A stretch of DNA of 36,991 nt from the IMG/VR virus record IMGVR_UViG_3300037883_000109, positions 1-36,991 of that record; one strand, given 5' to 3'. The notes beneath the pieces are model-generated. The model saw only the letters and a program-made list of their open reading frames with translations, did not search any database and had not been told where the DNA came from. Made by a program: the position numbers and the translations under genes. Source of the stretch: a virus. Below, piece by piece: positions 6,092 through 13,607 of this stretch (position 1 is the stretch's first letter; each line of letters begins with the position of its first letter).

Positions 6092-7008
6092 TGCTCCTGG
6101 CCCGCGGACAATCGGTCGCCTACGAAACCGACCTCGGCAAGGCCTGGCAGGGCGACGCCCTGGACGCGCTCCGGACGCTGCCGCCGCGCTCGGTCGATCT
6201 GGTGTTCACGTCGCCGCCGTTTCCGCTCGTGCGCCAGAAGGCCTACGGCAACGTCGCGGCCGATGAGTGGCTCGGTTGGTTTCTGCCCATCGCCGGCCAG
6301 ATCCGCCGCGTGCTGCGGCCGGCGGGCAACTTCGTGATCGAGCTCGGCAGCGCCTGGAAGCCCGGCACCGGCACGCGCTCGCTCTACCAGTACGCCCTGG
6401 CCCTGCGCCTGTGCGGCGACCCGGGCGACTGCGGCAAGTTCGGCGAGCGCCACGTCTTCCACCTGGCCCAGGAGGTCTACTGGCACAACCCGTCGCGGCT
6501 GCCGACGCCGGCCGAGTGGGTCACGCGGCGGCGCACGCACCTGCGCGACGCGGTCAGCACCTTCTGGTGGTATGCCTGCGGCCCTTTCCCGAAGGCCGAC
6601 AACCGCCGCGTGCTGACGCCCTACAGCGCCTCGATGTGCCGGCTGCTCAAGAACGGGCACAGGCCGCAGGCGCGGCCGTCGGGGCACACGATCTCGCGGG
6701 CCGTCGAGCGAGACAACGGCGGTGCCATCCCGGCCAACCTGCTCAGCGTGCCGAACACGCGCTCGAACGACCCCTATCTGCGCCGTTGCCGCGCGGCCGG
6801 GGCGGTCGTCCACCCGGCGCGCATGCCCGAGCAGCTGCCGGACTTTTTCATCCGATTGCTGACCGTGCCCGGCCAGGTGGTGCTCGATCCCTTCGCCGGC
6901 TCGAACACGACCGGTTACGTCGCCGAGCAGCTCGGCCGCCGCTGGCTGGCGATCGAGATCCGCCGGGACTACGTGCAGGCATCGCGGCTGCGATTTGAGG
7001 GGGTGTGA
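6091..7008 (+). CDS. Beta-class DNA methyltransferase (N4-cytosine or N6-adenine)
   Basis: 305 residues from ATG 6091. The catalytic motif IV is TSPPF at residues 40-44, and the S-adenosylmethionine-binding motif I is DPFAGS at 266-271. The order catalytic motif first, cofactor motif last is the beta group. The SPP form of motif IV is most common in N4-cytosine enzymes, although some adenine enzymes share it. The middle region (about 90-240) would carry target recognition. The family methylates a specific DNA sequence using S-adenosylmethionine. No restriction endonuclease is adjacent, so it is an orphan enzyme that may protect phage DNA or control expression. Confidence 0.88.
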   Translation: MLLARGQSVAYETDLGKAWQGDALDALRTLPPRSVDLVFTSPPFPLVRQKAYGNVAADEWLGWFLPIAGQIRRVLRPAGNFVIELGSAWKPGTGTRSLYQYALALRLCGDPGDCGKFGERHVFHLAQEVYWHNPSRLPTPAEWVTRRRTHLRDAVSTFWWYACGPFPKADNRRVLTPYSASMCRLLKNGHRPQARPSGHTISRAVERDNGGAIPANLLSVPNTRSNDPYLRRCRAAGAVVHPARMPEQLPDFFIRLLTVPGQVVLDPFAGSNTTGYVAEQLGRRWLAIEIRRDYVQASRLRFEGV

Positions 7009-7010
7009 CC

Positions 7011-7856
7011 GTGTTAACCGACGCCGACTGCCAGGCCGGGCCCCACTACCACGTGATCGGCGTGCGCGCAGACGGCGATCGGCTGATCCTGCAGAGCTGC
7101 CGCTCGCGCGACCGGGCGGACGCCCAGGCCGAGGCCTTCCGCCAGCAGCTCGAGGATTACGCGGAGATCGTGGTGGAGGGGGACTGCCGGCGTGGCCCGC
7201 AGCAGTTCTGGACCGTCGCCGAGCGCGACTGGCTCGCCAGTGCCTGGCGCCGGTTGCCGGCCGCCTGGGTGGCTTCCCAGCTCGGCCGCAGCGAGTTCGC
7301 CGTGACGAGCATGGCGAAGCGCCTGGGCCTGTGCCGGCGGCGCAAGCGACTCCGGGAGTATGGCGACCAGATCCGCAGGCTGCACGATCTTGGCCAGACG
7401 AGCAACGCCATCGCCCGCGCCCTGGAGCTGGGCGCGGCCAGCGTCCGGAGCTGGCTCTATCGCCACGGCCTGGTGCCGCGGGGCAAGGATCCCGCCGTGC
7501 GCTCCCGGCTCAAGCGCGCGGAATATCTCCGGCGCTCGATCGGGCTCGCCGAGGCGCGCCTGGCCTCCTGGGCGGCCCAGGCCGCCGGCCGCGGCTGGCC
7601 GCAGGTGCGGACGCCGCGGCAGGCCGACGTCCTGGACGTTCTGGAGTCGGGACCGAAGAGCGCGGCGGCCGTGGCGGAGGCGCTCGGCCTGCCCCGCCCG
7701 AGTCGAGGCAGCCAGCGGATGGTGACGTTCCTGCGCTATCTGGAGACCCGCGGGCTGGTGGTCGATGCCACAGACCCGGCCATCTGCCGCCCGCGCCTCT
7801 ACCGGCTGGCGGACGGAGTCTGCCGGCGGCTGCCGGCCATCGGGGAGGGTGCGTGA
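7011..7856 (+). CDS. SANT/Myb-like plus winged-helix DNA-binding protein (paralogue 1)
   Basis: About 281 residues. GTG 7011 is preferred because GAGGGGG lies 9 bases upstream; GTG 7005, overlapping the previous stop, is an alternative. Three possible DNA-binding modules are seen. A SANT/Myb-like or GcrA-like unit (WTVAERDWLASAWRRLPAAW, then VASQLGRSEFAVTSMAKRLGL) comes first. A helix-turn-helix (IRRLHDLGQTSNAIARAL) follows. A C-terminal winged helix (RQADVLDVLESGPKSAAAVA, then MVTFLRYLETRGLVV) ends it. The next gene has a related architecture. Probably a transcription factor of the phage early or late switch; targets unknown. Confidence 0.7.
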   Translation: MLTDADCQAGPHYHVIGVRADGDRLILQSCRSRDRADAQAEAFRQQLEDYAEIVVEGDCRRGPQQFWTVAERDWLASAWRRLPAAWVASQLGRSEFAVTSMAKRLGLCRRRKRLREYGDQIRRLHDLGQTSNAIARALELGAASVRSWLYRHGLVPRGKDPAVRSRLKRAEYLRRSIGLAEARLASWAAQAAGRGWPQVRTPRQADVLDVLESGPKSAAAVAEALGLPRPSRGSQRMVTFLRYLETRGLVVDATDPAICRPRLYRLADGVCRRLPAIGEGA

Positions 7857-8740
7857 TGGTGAAGCTCTGGAGCACGACCGACGACGCCTGCCTGCGGCAG
7901 TTCTATGGCCGTATGCGGACGCTCGATTTGGCTGTCTGCCTCGAGCGCAGCGAGAATGCGGTCGGCCAGCGGGCCCTGAAGCTGGGCCTCGACTCCGGCC
8001 GTTACTGGTCCGAGGAGGAGCTGGTCTGCCTGCGCCAGCACTATGGCCGCGAGCCCGTGCCCGTGACTGCCGCGCGCCTCGACCGGCCGATCGGCCAGGT
8101 CTATCAGACGGCAGTCCGCTACGGCATCGCTACACATCCGCAGTGGCCGGCGGAGGTCCTCGAGGCCATCCGCCGCGGGCATGCCGACGGACTCACCGAC
8201 GTGGCAATCGGTCGGCGCATCGGTCTGTCCCGGAACCAGGTGCACGCCGTCCGCTATGCCCGTTTCGGGCTGCCGCCCAATGAGCCCGCCATCCTCGAGG
8301 CACGGCGCCGCGGCATCCGCACCCAGCGCCAGGTCCTGGGGATCCGGACGAGCGGCGAGCTGCGGGCCCTGATGCACCGGCGCTACGCCGTCGAGAACGG
8401 CTGGCCGGCCGAGCTGTTGCCGCGCGAGGTGCAGATCCTCAACGTGCTGGCCCGGGCCGGCGTGCCGCTGTCGCGGCTGGAGATTGCCCGGGCGATCGGC
8501 ATGCGCACCGATCGCGAGGACCGGCCCGGGCACCTGGCGCTCCTGACTGGCAATGGCCCGGGCGGCACGTACACGGCCAGCCTGATGCGCCGTGGGCTGG
8601 TCGCCTGTTTGAAGCGAGCCATCACGGGCAGAGGCCGGGGCCGCAGCATCGATGCCTATTACCTGGGCCCAGCAGCCCTCAACATCCTGAGGACACGAGC
8701 ATGTCAGCAACAGAGCAAAAAAACGGCAACCGGAGCCTGA
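7856..8740 (+). CDS. SANT/Myb-like tandem-repeat plus winged-helix DNA-binding protein (paralogue 2)
   Basis: 294 residues from ATG 7856, coupled to the upstream gene (TGATG). Two consecutive SANT-like units are recognisable from their spaced Trp and Leu/Gly patterns: WSTTDDACLRQFYGRM with NAVGQRALKLGL, and WSEEELVCLRQHYGRE with GQVYQTAVRYGI. A helix-turn-helix (GLTDVAIGRRIGLSRNQVHAV) and a C-terminal winged helix (REVQILNVLARAG to GRSIDAYYLG) follow. The layout mirrors the preceding gene, which suggests duplication and divergence. The last 40 bases overlap the next gene in another frame. Likely a sequence-specific regulator. Confidence 0.7.
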   Translation: MVKLWSTTDDACLRQFYGRMRTLDLAVCLERSENAVGQRALKLGLDSGRYWSEEELVCLRQHYGREPVPVTAARLDRPIGQVYQTAVRYGIATHPQWPAEVLEAIRRGHADGLTDVAIGRRIGLSRNQVHAVRYARFGLPPNEPAILEARRRGIRTQRQVLGIRTSGELRALMHRRYAVENGWPAELLPREVQILNVLARAGVPLSRLEIARAIGMRTDREDRPGHLALLTGNGPGGTYTASLMRRGLVACLKRAITGRGRGRSIDAYYLGPAALNILRTRACQQQSKKTATGA

Positions 8741-9072
8741 CGCTGAAGGAGGCACGCGAGCTGACCCCGCCGGTCGATCCGGTGCAGGCGCTGCGCTGCC
8801 AGCTGCAGATGGCGCTTTTCAACGGCGTCAAGGAAGACGACGTGGTGAAGATGGCCGAGAAGCTCCGCGACATGGCCATGGGCGGCGACCTGAAGGCGAT
8901 GAAGATGTATTTCGAGCTGGTCGTCGGCAAGGATCGGAAGGAAGCGGCGCCGCCGGCCGATAGCGCCGGCCTGCGCATGATGGCGGAGGCCATGCGCGAC
9001 TTGGTGGACGAGATCCGCATCGCCAAGGCCAAGGGCGGCCGGCGTGCCCTCACGCACGACGACGACGAGTAG
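8701..9072 (+). CDS. Small phage protein of unknown function
   Basis: 123 residues from ATG 8701 (GAGG about 10 bases upstream), overlapping the end of the previous gene by 40 bases. The core is helical: VKEDDVVKMAEKLRDMAMGG and DLKAMKMYFELVVGKDRKE. An acidic tail ends in DDDE. A short helical segment of this type followed by a disordered acidic tail is common in small phage DNA-packaging or adaptor proteins, but no assignment is safe. It ends the early operon; a GC hairpin follows its stop. Confidence 0.65.
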   Translation: MSATEQKNGNRSLTLKEARELTPPVDPVQALRCQLQMALFNGVKEDDVVKMAEKLRDMAMGGDLKAMKMYFELVVGKDRKEAAPPADSAGLRMMAEAMRDLVDEIRIAKAKGGRRALTHDDDE

Positions 9073-9076
9073 AGGC

Positions 9077-9100
9077 CCCGCCGGTCTGAAGGCCGGCGGG
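9077..9100 (+). terminator. Hairpin after the early operon
   Basis: Ten-base-pair stem 9077-9086/9091-9100 (one G.T pair) closing a TGAA tetraloop, located 5 bases after the stop of the preceding gene and 28 bases before ATG 9128. There is no T-run. It could be a processing signal or a weak terminator. Confidence 0.45.
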
Positions 9101-9127
9101 CAGTGAGTTCCTTGCATGGAGGTCCCC

Positions 9128-9622
9128 ATGAAGCGCGTGCTCCTGATCCTCGCCCTCCTGGTAGTCCTGATCTGGCCCGACCCGGCCGGCGCCCGCGGCC
9201 GGCGTCATCGAGGCAGCTGCTCGGGCGGAGGCTGCCCGTCGGCCGGGGCGCTGATCGGCGAACCGGTCGCCGCCGTGGCGGAGGAAACGGCGGCCGAACT
9301 CGCCGAGGAGCGCGATGCCCTCGACGAGGTCAACGCGGCCCGGGCGGCGCGCGGGCTGCCGCCCTATGTCCGCGACCAGGGCCTGGCGACGGCGGCGCTC
9401 GGCGCGGCCCGCTGGCGGGCGGCCCGGCTGGTCGAGGGGCACACCGCCAACGACTTCGGGTTCCTGCCCGCCGGCAGCTCGGCCCGGGCGGCCGGCTGCG
9501 CCGCCTGGCCGCAGCAGATGGGCTTCGGCTCCTGCTGCATGTACGAGCGCTGGCACTACGCCGGCGCGGCCTGGGTGATCGGCCGCAACCGGCTGCGCTA
9601 CTGTCACATCTTTGTGCGCTAG
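9128..9622 (+). CDS. Secreted CAP/SCP-domain protein
   Basis: 164 residues from ATG 9128, with GGAGG at 9119-9123. A classical signal peptide (MKRVLLILALLVVLIWPDPAGA) leads to a Cys/Gly-rich spacer and then a CAP (SCP/TAPS) domain from about residue 60. The domain shows the helix ERDALDEVNAARAARGLPPY, the conserved His in VEGHTAND, and the late strand GAAWVIGRN. Family members are secreted and bind lipids or cell-wall components, or act in cell-surface interactions. In a phage it could act in the periplasm during lysis or superinfection exclusion; this is inference. Six cysteines may form disulphides. Confidence 0.75.
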   Translation: MKRVLLILALLVVLIWPDPAGARGRRHRGSCSGGGCPSAGALIGEPVAAVAEETAAELAEERDALDEVNAARAARGLPPYVRDQGLATAALGAARWRAARLVEGHTANDFGFLPAGSSARAAGCAAWPQQMGFGSCCMYERWHYAGAAWVIGRNRLRYCHIFVR

Positions 9623-9648
9623 TGAGGACCGTTCGCCACGGAAGGCAC

Positions 9649-9680
9649 GCCCTGCCCCGGAGGACATGCCGGGGCAGGGC
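9649..9680 (+). terminator. Strong 12-bp hairpin downstream of the CAP gene
   Basis: Perfect stem GCCCTGCCCCGG (9649-9660) with CCGGGGCAGGGC (9669-9680) and an 8-nt loop, followed by CATTCTCG. It lacks a T-run but is the only strong structure between the CAP gene and the next operon. It is probably a transcription end or mRNA 3' stabiliser. Confidence 0.5.
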
Positions 9681-9702
9681 CATTCTCGCAAGCGAGGGCA
9701 AC

Positions 9703-9921
9703 ATGGCGATCGACACGATGAACCGTTTCCTGGTCGGCCTGCAGGGCAACCGGCTGCACATCCTGAACCGGCCAGCGCTGGCCGCCGGCCTGACCGGCGA
9801 GGACGCAATCCAGCTCGCGGCCTGGCTGGTAACCATGGCGCCCGTTGTGCTGCCGCCGGGCGATGATGCAAGGCAACTGTTCGACGACACGTACCAGAGG
9901 TTGCGGACGGAGGGCGGCTGA
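9703..9921 (+). CDS. Small phage protein of unknown function
   Basis: 72 residues from ATG 9703 (GAGG 7 bases upstream). It has an N-terminal beta hairpin (MNRFLVGLQGNRLHILNRP) and a helix (LTGEDAIQLAAWLVTMA), a pattern shared by many small phage 'DAIQLAAWLV'-type proteins of unknown role. TGATG coupling links it to the next gene. Confidence 0.65.
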   Translation: MAIDTMNRFLVGLQGNRLHILNRPALAAGLTGEDAIQLAAWLVTMAPVVLPPGDDARQLFDDTYQRLRTEGG

Positions 9922-10193
9922 TGGAGTTTCCAAGAAAACTGGAGAAGGGCTCTCCTCTGTGGGAAGCGCTGAGCATGATGGTCTTTCGCACCGGGCCGAT
10001 CGCGCATGTCCTCCGCCGCGGCGGCTGGCAGATCGACGAGAGGATCGAGGAGGAGCAGGCTGTTGTCCTGCACTGGTTCGTCTGCCTGGCTCTGCAGCAC
10101 GGCGACCAGTGGAGAACCGTGGTCGCCGCCGAACTGAAGAGAATCGGCCCGTCCACGCCGCAAGAACCGGGAGAAGGCCGTGCCGCGCCCTAG
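9921..10193 (+). CDS. Small phage protein of unknown function
   Basis: 90 residues from ATG 9921. A Trp/Leu-rich helix dominates (IEEEQAVVLHWFVCLALQHGDQW), and the tail is Pro/Glu/Gly-rich. It overlaps the preceding stop (TGATG) and is overlapped by the next start at 10180. No domain recognised. Confidence 0.65.
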   Translation: MEFPRKLEKGSPLWEALSMMVFRTGPIAHVLRRGGWQIDERIEEEQAVVLHWFVCLALQHGDQWRTVVAAELKRIGPSTPQEPGEGRAAP

Positions 10194-10446
10194 AGGGAAA
10201 TGTCGGGACTGTGGCAGAGACGGCCTGGCGCTCAGCAGCGGGCGCTGTGGAAGGTGCTGTCGGCAAGCGTTTGTGATCGTACAGGCATTTATCGAGGGCA
10301 GGGCAACGAGGCTCCATGCAGTACGACGCCGAGGCAAGAGGGAAGACTCGCTTATGCCGCCTGAACGAATCGCGGAGCTACGCGCACTGGCCGAGGCGCG
10401 TAAGCCTCTCTTCGGGCGAGCGGTGATCATGATCCGGGAGGTGTGA
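10180..10446 (+). CDS. Small zinc-ribbon protein
   Basis: 88 residues from GTG 10180, with GGGAGAAGG just upstream. Two cysteine pairs (CRDCG and CGRCC) about ten residues apart make a treble-clef or zinc-ribbon knuckle at the N-terminus; the rest is basic and helical (VRRRGKREDS, then RIAELRALAEARK). It is likely to bind nucleic acid. Its stop overlaps the GTG/ATG start region of the DUF5131 gene. Confidence 0.65.
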   Translation: MPRPRGKCRDCGRDGLALSSGRCGRCCRQAFVIVQAFIEGRATRLHAVRRRGKREDSLMPPERIAELRALAEARKPLFGRAVIMIREV

Positions 10447-10448
10447 CC

Positions 10449-11534
10449 ATGGGCAAAACGTCGATCGAGTGGACCGAGTTCAGCATCAACCCGATCCGGG
10501 CCCGCAACAAGGCCACGGGCAAGGTCGGCCACTTCTGCGAGAAGATCAGCCCGGGCTGCGGTCACTGCTACGCCTCAGAGTGGAACGAAAACCGCCTCGG
10601 CACCGGGCTGCCGTTCTTGCCGGCGTGGCGGGACTCGGTCGAGCTGTTCCTGGACGAGGGCAAGCTGCAGGAGGTCCTGCGCCGCCAGAAGCCGACGACC
10701 TATTTCTGGTGCGATATGACGGACCTGTTCCTGGAGCATCATCCCGATGGGTGGATCGACGCCTGCTTCGCCACCATGGCCCTGACGCCCTGGCACACGC
10801 ACCAGGTGCTGACGAAGCGAACCCAGCGGATGCACGATTACTTCGACAAGCGCGTTACGAGGCACGTCCTGGCGGCCGCGGCCAGCCAATTGAGCGGCCG
10901 ACGTGACGGGGCGCTCGGAACCTGTGACCACGCCGTTTGCAACATCGACTGGCCCATTCCCAACGTCCAGCTAGGCGTCAGCGTCGAAGACCAGCCGCGC
11001 GCGGATGAACGCATTCACTGGCTGATCCGGACACCCGCGGCGCTGCGATTTTTGTCGTGCGAGCCGTTGCTCGGCGCCGTCGTGCTACCGGTCATGATCG
11101 ATGAGGCACTGGACTGTCCGCCGGAGGAACGGAGGCACTGGCGATTCGGTGGCATCGTGCCGGTTGAGTGCTTGCCGCTGCCGCCAGGATCTCGAGGAAT
11201 TGACTGGGTGATCGTCGGCGGCGAGAGCGGCCCGGACGCGCGCCCCTGCCACGTCCGGTGGATCCGTTCGATCGTGAAGCAATGCCGGGCCGCTGCGGTC
11301 CCGGTGTTCTCTAAGCAGCTTGGCAGCAGTGTCTGGAGTCGGAATGACGAGGTGGCCGACTGGTTCGATGAGTGCGGGCATCTGGAGATGCCAGGGACGC
11401 CGCGATTCCAGGGAGAGGTTGAGCGCGTTGTGGGGTTCCGCGACCGCAAGGGCGGCGACCCGGCCGAATGGCCCAAGGACCTCCGCGTCCGGGAGTTCCC
11501 CGGATCCGTGGCTCCAGTGGAGGCCCGGCCATGA
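10449..11534 (+). CDS. Phage Gp37/Gp68 family protein (DUF5131)
   Basis: 361 residues. ATG 10449 is chosen with GGGAGG (10436-10441) 7 bases upstream; GTG 10443 is in frame but too close to it. The family signature is clear: N-terminal KTSIEWTE, the three-cysteine motif C30-X6-C37-X2-C40 (CEKISPGCGHCYA), then YFWCDMTDLFLEHHPDGWID, FATMALTPWHTHQVLTKR and IDWVIVGGESGPDARP. This family resembles radical-SAM enzymes in its cysteine pattern and is often found with a 'three-Cys-motif partner' (TcmP) gene. No such partner is adjacent here. The substrate is unknown; the gene is frequent in phages and mobile DNA. Confidence 0.9.
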   Translation: MGKTSIEWTEFSINPIRARNKATGKVGHFCEKISPGCGHCYASEWNENRLGTGLPFLPAWRDSVELFLDEGKLQEVLRRQKPTTYFWCDMTDLFLEHHPDGWIDACFATMALTPWHTHQVLTKRTQRMHDYFDKRVTRHVLAAAASQLSGRRDGALGTCDHAVCNIDWPIPNVQLGVSVEDQPRADERIHWLIRTPAALRFLSCEPLLGAVVLPVMIDEALDCPPEERRHWRFGGIVPVECLPLPPGSRGIDWVIVGGESGPDARPCHVRWIRSIVKQCRAAAVPVFSKQLGSSVWSRNDEVADWFDECGHLEMPGTPRFQGEVERVVGFRDRKGGDPAEWPKDLRVREFPGSVAPVEARP

Positions 11535-11881
11535 TTCATAGCGACACCTGGACCTGCTGGGAGATCTTGCACAGCGGCGAGGGCCCGCGCGGGAAAAGCC
11601 ACGTTACGCGGCACGTCCATTCGGTCTCGCCAGAAGCGGCCGCCAAATTCGTTGCCGAGGAACTGGACGATGCCGAGAAGCGAGAAAGCGGCTGTAGCGA
11701 CAGCCACCTGAGCGGGGGCGAGCGCTTCATTGAGGTCGAGATTCCGGCCGGCATGGTACCGGGCTCCAAAGAAAAGAGCTCGGCCTTCTTCCGGGTGCGG
11801 ACGGTCGTTCGACGATGCTACGACGCGACGCTTCACCCGTCGCCCGAGGAGCTGGCTCACCAATTACGGAGACCGCGCTGA
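11531..11881 (+). CDS. Hypothetical protein between DUF5131 and HerA-like genes
   Basis: 116 residues from ATG 11531 (ATGA overlap). It has a beta-sheet region (TWTCWEILHSGEGPRG, HVTRHVHSVSPEAAAKFVAEELDDAEKR) and a strand (RFIEVEIPAGM), resembling small alpha/beta modules with no family name known to me. Its end overlaps the ATPase gene: by 67 bases if that gene starts at ATG 11815, or by CTGA if it starts at CTG 11878. Confidence 0.65.
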   Translation: MIHSDTWTCWEILHSGEGPRGKSHVTRHVHSVSPEAAAKFVAEELDDAEKRESGCSDSHLSGGERFIEVEIPAGMVPGSKEKSSAFFRVRTVVRRCYDATLHPSPEELAHQLRRPR

Positions 11882-13602
11882 AGAATATCCCGCTCGCCGC
11901 CGACCTGGCCCTGCCGGCCGAGGCTGTGACGCAGACCTTTGGCATCCTGGCCGTGCGCGGCGCCGGCAAGTCGAACGCCGCCGCCGTCATGGCCGAGGGG
12001 ATGTTCGCCGCCGGGTTGCCGTTCGTGGTGATCGATCCGGTCGGGAGCTGGTACGGGCTCCGCTCCTCGGCCGATGGCAAGGCGGCCGGCTTGCCCGTGG
12101 CCATCTTCGGCGGCCGCCACGGCGACGTGCCGCTCGAAAAGACCGGCGGCCAGCTCCTGGCCGACCTGGTCGTGGACCAGCGCCTGACCTGCGTGCTCGA
12201 CCTGTCCGAGCTGTCCGAGGGCGACAAGACGCGCTTCCTGATCGACTTCGCCGAGCGCCTCTACCGCCGCAACACGGAGCCCTTGCACCTCTTCCTGGAG
12301 GAGGCCGACGACTTCATTCCGCAGCGGCCGTTCCGGGAGCAGGCGCGGCTGGTGCGGGCCTGGGAAAACGTCGTCCGCCGCGGCCGGGCCCGGGGCCTCG
12401 GCATGACGATGATCACCCAGCGTTCGGCGGCCCTCAACAAGAACGTGCTCACCCAGGCCGAGACGCTGATCGTGCTGCGGACGACGTCGCCGCAGGACAA
12501 GAAGGCGATCGCCGGCTGGATCGAATACCACGGCCAGTCGAAGGAGCTGCTCGATTCGCTCCCCGGCCTGGCCAACGGCGAGGCCTGGGTGTGGTCGCCG
12601 TCGTGGCTGCAGGTGCTCCGGCGCGTGCGCGTGCTGCGGCGCTCGACGTACGACAGTGGCGCCACGCCCAAGGCCGGGGCCCACAAGCGGACGCCGGCGA
12701 CGCTCGCCGAGCTCGACCTGGCCGCGGTGCGGGCGCGCATGGCCGAGACGATCGAGCGGGCCCGGGCCGAGGATCCGCGCGAACTACGCCGGCAGATCGC
12801 CGACCTGCAGCGGCAGCTGCGGGAGAAGCCGGCTGCGGCCGAGCCGCGCATCGAGCGCGTCGAGGTGCCGGTGCTGCAGGCCGGTGAGGCGGCGTCGCTA
12901 CGTGAAGCGCTGGACGCGATCCGCGGCGTGACCGAGACGCTGATTCTTAAGCTGGGTCGCTGCGAGGATGCACTGCGCCTGGCGACTGACGCGCGACAAG
13001 GCTCCCGCGGTTCAGCGCCTAAACCCGTGCCCCAGCACCGCAACGGACAAAAGTATGCCAAACGTAGTCAAAGTATTCCAAATCCTATTTCGCCTAGCAC
13101 GGACGGCGACGAATCGATCAGTGGTGCACAGCAGCGCATCCTGGACGCCCTGGCCGAGCTGGAGGCCCTCGGCTTGCCCAGTCCGGAGCGCGTGCAGGTC
13201 GCTCTTCTGGCCGGCTACACGAACCTGTCGAGCAAGGGTTTCGCCAACGCCATCGGCAGCCTGCGCACGTCCGGGTGGATCCACTACCCCGGCTCCGGCA
13301 CGATCGCCCTGACCGAGGCCGGCCGGGCCCACGCCAACCCGGCCGCTCGGCCGCGGACCGCGGCCGAGCACCAGGAGCGGATCGTGGCCATGCTGGGCGG
13401 CGCCCACGCGCGGATCCTGCAGCCGCTCCTCGACGCCTATCCCAGCGACCTGGCCCGCGAGGAGCTGGCGGCGCGGGCCCATTACACGAACCTGTCGAGC
13501 AAGGGTTTCGCCAACGCCATCGGCCGGCTGCGCAGCCTCGGCCTGATCGACTATCCCGCACCCGGCCGCGTCGTGGCGCTGCCGGTGCTGTTTTTGGAGT
13601 GA
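11815..13602 (+). CDS. HerA/FtsK-superfamily ATPase with duplicated C-terminal winged helices
   Basis: 595 residues from ATG 11815. Walker A is AVRGAGKS (residues 46-53), Walker B HLFLEEAD (158-165), and a sensor glutamine lies in ITQRSAALNK (200-209). This is the HerA-type DUF87 ATPase core found in DNA translocases. A helical segment (ELDLAAVRARMAETIERARAE, then ELRRQIADLQRQLREK) forms a coiled coil. The C-terminus carries two winged-helix repeats, each with YTNLSSKGFANAIG, encoded by identical 42-bp DNA at 13216-13257 and 13483-13524. CTG 11878, preceded by GGAG and overlapping the upstream stop as CTGA, is an alternative start. It probably moves or pumps DNA; no NurA nuclease is adjacent. 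Confidence 0.8.
   Translation: MLRRDASPVARGAGSPITETALKNIPLAADLALPAEAVTQTFGILAVRGAGKSNAAAVMAEGMFAAGLPFVVIDPVGSWYGLRSSADGKAAGLPVAIFGGRHGDVPLEKTGGQLLADLVVDQRLTCVLDLSELSEGDKTRFLIDFAERLYRRNTEPLHLFLEEADDFIPQRPFREQARLVRAWENVVRRGRARGLGMTMITQRSAALNKNVLTQAETLIVLRTTSPQDKKAIAGWIEYHGQSKELLDSLPGLANGEAWVWSPSWLQVLRRVRVLRRSTYDSGATPKAGAHKRTPATLAELDLAAVRARMAETIERARAEDPRELRRQIADLQRQLREKPAAAEPRIERVEVPVLQAGEAASLREALDAIRGVTETLILKLGRCEDALRLATDARQGSRGSAPKPVPQHRNGQKYAKRSQSIPNPISPSTDGDESISGAQQRILDALAELEALGLPSPERVQVALLAGYTNLSSKGFANAIGSLRTSGWIHYPGSGTIALTEAGRAHANPAARPRTAAEHQERIVAMLGGAHARILQPLLDAYPSDLAREELAARAHYTNLSSKGFANAIGRLRSLGLIDYPAPGRVVALPVLFLE
13216..13524 (+). repeat. 42-bp identical direct repeat within the ATPase gene (13216-13257 and 13483-13524)
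   Basis: The two copies, 267 bases apart (89 codons, in phase), are identical over 42 bases although the surrounding wing sequences have diverged. Both encode YTNLSSKGFANAIG. Synonymous positions are also identical, which points to a recent copy or gene conversion. Confidence 0.9.
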
Positions 13603-13607
13603 ACGCC

